From contig OZ038387.1 in assembly GCA_964036045.1 (NCBI GenBank), positions 58,932,427-58,996,426 of the forward strand: a stretch of 64,000 nucleotides of DNA. The letters are read 5' to 3'. This stretch comes from Eutreptiella sp. 'Long Island Sound 2002'. Lineage: Eukaryota; Euglenozoa; Euglenophyceae; Eutreptiales; Eutreptiaceae. Under the pieces are notes generated by a model, which saw only the letters and a program-made list of their open reading frames with translations, was not told the DNA's origin and did not search any database. Below are positions 59,470 through 64,000 of this stretch, piece by piece. Position 1 is the stretch's first letter; each line of letters starts with the position of its first letter. A program made the position numbers and the translations under genes.

Positions 59470-60490
59470 CGAGAACGCAAGCGCTGCCGTGGAGCAGGAA
59501 GTGCCAGGGGAAAGGGGCGGTTAACAGAAGGGCGAGTAGGGTCACCCCTCCCCCTGGCCCGGAGCCCTCTTTCTCCGGTGGTCCTCAAATTCGTTGGTGC
59601 CGAAGGGGCGGCAGAAACCTTTTTTGTCTGCATTGACCTGCACCGAAGGTGCCGGAGAGAATTGTGGGTCGGCCGAAGGGGTCTAAGAAAGGTTTTCCCT
59701 ATAACTCAAAGGCACACAAGTGTGGCACATTGTTGTGTTGCATGTGGCACCCTCCAGGGAGCCAGCACTCAAAGGGGGGCGGGGGGGCGGGAGAACGACC
59801 GAATTAAGGTGAGCTAAAAGTGTAGGTGGGACCTTTGGTAGACTTACCCTGTTTAACAATGCCACCAACGAAGAGCTACTTGATTGCAACCACTGAAAAG
59901 GCACATAACTTCAAAAGGGAGTGGCAACGAGGTACGGTACACTTGGGGGGGGGGGGGGCACTGTCAGAGCGAGAGCCTACTGCATATCTGCTTTTCGGCC
60001 TGTTGTCTGCATGCGTACTGCACAGCCTCAAGGGAATGTCACGGGTGACCAAGCTGCTCAACCTCCTGGATGACAAAACGACACCATGCATCACCGGCAT
60101 GGCCGTAAGGAGCTTCCTGCCGCTTGCTTCAAGAAGTGGGGGGGGGGGGGACTCAGCTCCCCACACCCAGAAAAGAACTTAGCACCCGGGGGGGGGGGGG
60201 GGGGCACCTCCCCCCCCCATCCTCCACCTCCCCTTTCTATCGTCCAAACCCTCCCTTCATTACCCCCCACCCTTCCTCCTCAAAATCGTTCCTCCCTGAG
60301 TTGCCCAGCATAACTGTGGGAGACGCCGCTGGTGACTGATGAGGTCGGAGGGACTGCAGCACACAAAGACTGGTGTGGCGAGACTCTGCTGCGTGCAGGC
60401 ACTACACACGCAGACACTGCTGACCGGCCCCTGGATCCCACAGGAACTACGCAGCAGGGAGACTGCGCATGGATTGGCCGCAGGGGGATG
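59470..60490. other. No gene recognised
   Basis: G homopolymers near 59945, 60137 and 60189. Nothing else assigned. Confidence 0.35.
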
Positions 60491-60494
60491 CTGT

Positions 60495-60762
60495 GAGTCT
60501 GAAACAGGCCTTTGCTTAGTGATACTGGGGGGGGGGGGGGATCAAATTGGCCCCCCGGGATTTTGGCTGACCCACCCACCCACCCACCCACCCACATCAG
60601 AAAATTTTTCCTCAGGAAAAAAATGAAATTTATCAAAGGGGCCCGAACTTGGAGGTCGATTTTAGGTACACAAACTTTTTTTTGGCCTCTGACCCACCCA
60701 CCCACCCACCCCCCCGGTATAGTATCAACCAGCCACTAAGCAAAGGCCTGGTCTGAAACACG
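60495..60762. repeat. Foldback element with poly-G and (ACCC)n
   Basis: The word AGGCCTTTGCTTAGTG near 60508-60523 is repeated in reverse complement near 60735-60750, each followed inward by ATACT and a G or C run. Inside, two (CCCA)n tracts (60570-60594, 60690-60711) flank an AT-rich centre. About 265 bases in all. Confidence 0.6.
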
Positions 60763-61069
60763 CGAAGTGCACTCAGGCCCATACCCGAGGCCTTGCACGC
60801 CGAGAGCGGCGTGGGGCCAACGGTCGGGTGTCGCCCAAAAACCAAAACCAGAACCAAAACCCCATTCCCTCCTCCAAACCTTCCCGCCTTTACCGCACGC
60901 TCGCAGGGGCTGCATTGTCAGATCTCACTCGGGAGACGAGAGGCATAGTCTCAAGAGCAGGTCTGTAAGAGGTCAGGGCCCGAACGCGCTCTTGGCAGTG
61001 GTCCATTGACCCCACTTCTGCACAGCCCACTCGCCACCCCGTCTCTGCTGCGGCAGCAAGGCCTGGCAC

Positions 61070-61327
61070 ATGTCGCGACATTTCGCCGGCCGTGCACTCT
61101 TCGGAACCGCTACAAACGAAAGAGATGGAGCCCGCCTGCAGATGGCGCTTTGCAAGAACCGGAAACGCCGCTTGATTGCCTTTCCGCATTCCGGTTTTCG
61201 CCCGTTGCGGCAGTGCCTGGCTTATCTCATGTGCCTGGTCTTTGACATGATGGACCATGAGGGCCGCGGGAGGCGTGCACTCCGGGCGCATGGCGCGGTG
61301 CGGGCCCTCCTGAGGCTGTTGGATTGA
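61070..61327 (+). CDS. Unrecognised short plus-strand frame
   Basis: 85 codons from an ATG, ending TGA. Contains RLQMALCKNRKRRLIAFPHS and a C-terminal DMMDHEGRGRRALRAHGAVR helix. GC-rich, without a recognised family. The opposite strand is also open, so confidence is low. Confidence 0.2.
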   Translation: MSRHFAGRALFGTATNERDGARLQMALCKNRKRRLIAFPHSGFRPLRQCLAYLMCLVFDMMDHEGRGRRALRAHGAVRALLRLLD

Positions 61328-61329
61328 GG

Positions 61330-63850
61330 TGGTGAGTGCGCGGCATATGTGGGCCGTATGCAGCGGTAGCGGTAGCGGTGGCCGTGCTACAGTGAAGCTC
61401 TACAGCTACCGGTTCACCCCGTCAATCAAGCGGTGTCTGCGGTCCCTTGGAAATACCATCCATTGGCCCCCCAACCGGCAGTAAACGTACAGTTTACCCC
61501 CGGACCAGCAATGGCACAGCTTTCCAGCAGGCACCGTCGCGAAATGGTACTTTCCGTCAGCAGAACGGGCACTTCGCGGGGCTCCACGCGATTCCAATCA
61601 GCCCGTCGAGGATTGTCGCGGGCCGTTCAGGGGCCGCCACCGCCGCCTCGCCCTCGCGCTCTCGAATCACGCACCTGAGGCTTCTCATCAAGCACTTCGC
61701 TTTCATAAAGAAGTGTGTCTCCGCGGAGGTAGACGACATCCGGAACGTCGTTGAAGGCAGTGGCTCGCTTGGTGTGATGAAAGGACCCCAACTGATAAAG
61801 TCAGGGGAGGGGCACGTGCACGTGAGTCAGGGGTGAAGATGGTGGACGGGGCGCAGAGACGCGAGGCATTGTGTGCAGGACAATGGATATTCAAGAATTG
61901 GACACAAGAGGCATCTGCTGAGGTCTCCGGTGGTTTTTGAGGGCTCTTCCGGAGCAGGAGGGTTGGAGTGTGACCGATAGCTGCAGCGATTTGCGAGTAC
62001 CGTCGGCAAAGTCTGTTCTCTGCCACTGTCGGCGAAACCCGCGTTCCCCTCCCAACGCCTCCGCTCCCCTCGTTTGGAGGGGCAATGGGTGTCAGAAAAA
62101 CTGCAAATGGTCCCTCTGGCAATAGCGCGTTGAGGGGGCTCACTAAAATGACATTTACCCCCAAACGAATTTTTGGGCGCTGGGTGCTAGTCAAGCCCCC
62201 GCCCCCCGTTTACTGAGCCTTTCTGGCACACAACCTCTTCGATGGCACATGGGGCACACTCTACTACCAATATCACGGGCAAAATGCCTGGGACTGCGGT
62301 GCAGCACTGATGCGTTACACTACGCGATCCAAAACCCCTCGCCCTGTGTTACAATTTCACACATCAGTGGCGGAGAGCACCGTCCAAGCTTCACGGTCTG
62401 GGAGTGACTGCATGTGAAGCCTGTTAGCCCTGGCAGGGGAGTGCACGGAACAGGGGTAGCAGCTGCAATTGTGAGTGGGAAACATTTCACTCTCAAAATA
62501 CCTCCTGCACCCCCCCCACACACACACGCAGTTGCCCAGAACTCACAGCGACCAACAGGCAGGTCATGCCAAAGACACAGGACACCGGTTGCACTATACG
62601 GCAACCTGCCAGCCTTTCTGAAGCACCCTCCCCCTCGACCCCACTACTTGTACCCGTGTGTGCGTGTGACAGAGGCAACATTTTCCGAACAGTTGTTCCA
62701 ATCCAGGCACAGTTGGGGTTCTACACTTGCTTGAAGGCACCAGTCAGTGTGCCGAGTCCCGTCTTCCCTCTGGCGGGTTTCTTATTTGCAATGCCAGGAT
62801 TCGCCAGCCGAGTTTCGGCTCAGCGTTCAGCCCCCTCCAACCGCCTTCCTGGCTGCACCCAGGTCCCCCGCTTCCGATGCATCCCTGACTCATGGTCACT
62901 GTGGCCGGCTGAAGAGGCCTATTTTGCTTGTAGTGTAAAACACAAACAACACATTTAAGAGAGGTGTGCACGAGCAAATCACGATGCTGCCTCTTGGCCC
63001 AGCAACGGCAAACCCGGCCAACGGAGTGAGAAACCAGGAGCGCATGGCATCGGATGGATCCAAACGCGGCCCCAGGGAGGACTTCTGGGTGCCGTTGACG
63101 AAAAAGTGTGACACCAACCACGAAAACAGAGAGGGGGCAACTGGGGGCAGGCATACGTGTGCTTTGGTGTCTGTTGCTTATACGCCTTTTGCCTGTTTGT
63201 GTGTGTGGGGTGGGGGGACAGGATCTGGACGTTCAAGGGATAATCACCTGAAACGGTGCGGCAAATACTTTCAGCGAGGAGAGCACGAGAGGAATCGGCT
63301 GGAAGTCCAGAAAGGGAGTGACTGCTCAGGGCCCTTGTGGCTTGGCCTTTTTGGGGTACTTTCGTTGCCGATTTCGGCAAAAGATGGCCAGACATGTCTG
63401 CAGAGCACCTACCCTCTGGGGCACGGACAACACAGACAACACCGTTCAGTCTCGAAAGGGCACGTCTCGATGCAAGATGGCTGGTGCCGAGTAGGGCCCG
63501 AAGGGACGCGAGGATAAAGGCAAAACGGCTCGACTACATGCTTCTTGTTGTTGTTGCTTGTTGTTGCCGGCCCGTCGTTTTCAGGCATATCCTGTATCGA
63601 CACCCCTCTTCCCCGCAAGTCTGAGCGTATCAGGGGTTAAGGAACAGAATGAATCCGGCGTGCACCACCTAGAGCTAACCCGAGCTTAGAAGAGGTTGAC
63701 ACCGGTAAATTCACAGCGGCGGTGGGTGTGTCAGCGAGTTGGCCAGGTGTCCCTTTTGGCTGAACCAATATCTCTGAACAGCCCCTGAGTAGTCATGTAG
63801 TCATTACAACAAATGGTGGTACCCACCACCCGTGCCCAGGAACCAGCAAT
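61330..63850. other. No gene assigned; possible minus-strand exon near 63.1 kb
   Basis: On the minus strand near 63118-62990 a frame reads SHFFVNGTQKSSLGPRLDPS and on to AGFAVAGPRGS, which looks coding but has no clear splice borders. Another weak piece lies at 61560-61740. Nothing else was recognised. Confidence 0.2.
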
Positions 63851-63854
63851 GCTT

Positions 63855-63975
63855 TGCTGTGTGACGACCAGCAGGTGTTCTTGGACAGCATTTTCAAGCC
63901 AAAAAGTGCCGTGCAACCAGGGGTTGGTTCTTGCGCAAGGCCATGAGCAGCCCTGCAGCACTAGAAAAAAAAAAA
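63855..63975 (+). repeat. 0.34 kb dispersed repeat, 3' partial copy
   Basis: Corresponds to the last third of 7694-8030: TTGGACAGCATTTTCA, the CCAAAAAGTGCCGT block, GGTTGGTTCTTG and CCATGAGCAGCCCTGCAGCA, then an A run. Confidence 0.6.
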
Positions 63976-64000
63976 GTCCGGCGTGTTGCGCCGGGCAATG

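Overview
This is eukaryotic nuclear DNA, and most of it is repeats. The few recognisable genes have introns with GT donors and AG acceptors, there is no operon-like packing, and coding sequence is a small fraction of the window. The rest is microsatellites, minisatellites, foldback sequences, long G or C homopolymers (about thirty runs of roughly 10 to 22), tRNA-derived short elements and decayed transposon-like open frames. A microalga or other free-living protist fits best. The MsrB-like membrane protein and the large F-box/leucine-rich-repeat protein are types I associate with algal genomes, but I cannot name the organism.

Layout. 1-3.9 kb: a duplicated 0.5-0.6 kb segment and dispersed hairpin repeats. 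3.9-5.7 kb, minus: an intronless F-box-like protein with about 18 ribonuclease-inhibitor-type repeats. 5.8-8.1 kb: homopolymer-rich foldback DNA and a 0.34 kb dispersed repeat. 8.4-11.2 kb, minus: a GC-rich, decayed multi-frame coding relic with several in-frame TAG codons. 14.3-14.9 kb, minus: a membrane-anchored MsrB-like protein. 16.3-18.8 kb: a 33-bp minisatellite and a GC-rich stretch with uncertain frames. 19.6-34.0 kb, minus: the best find, a soluble-type HMG-CoA reductase of about 424 residues that I could assemble from four exons with consistent splice phases. Its first intron is 9.8 kb and holds a decayed RNase H element, SINE-like elements and a satellite.

36.1-37.9 kb: a large inverted minisatellite. 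39.5-41.1 kb, minus: partial tandem copies of an unrecognised gene, one copy with a telomere-type insertion. 41.5-43.9 kb, plus: an unrecognised gene split by an approximately 0.9 kb element with inverted terminal repeats at a TA site. 46-50 kb: several minisatellites, including thirteen 48-bp units each carrying a hairpin. 52-64 kb: microsatellites, another foldback and a few exon-like fragments on the minus strand.

The confident genes do not form a pathway. HMG-CoA reductase commits acetyl units to mevalonate and isoprenoids, the MsrB-like protein would repair oxidised methionine if active, and the LRR protein would be a protein-interaction scaffold. The remainder mainly records repeat expansion, element insertion and decay.
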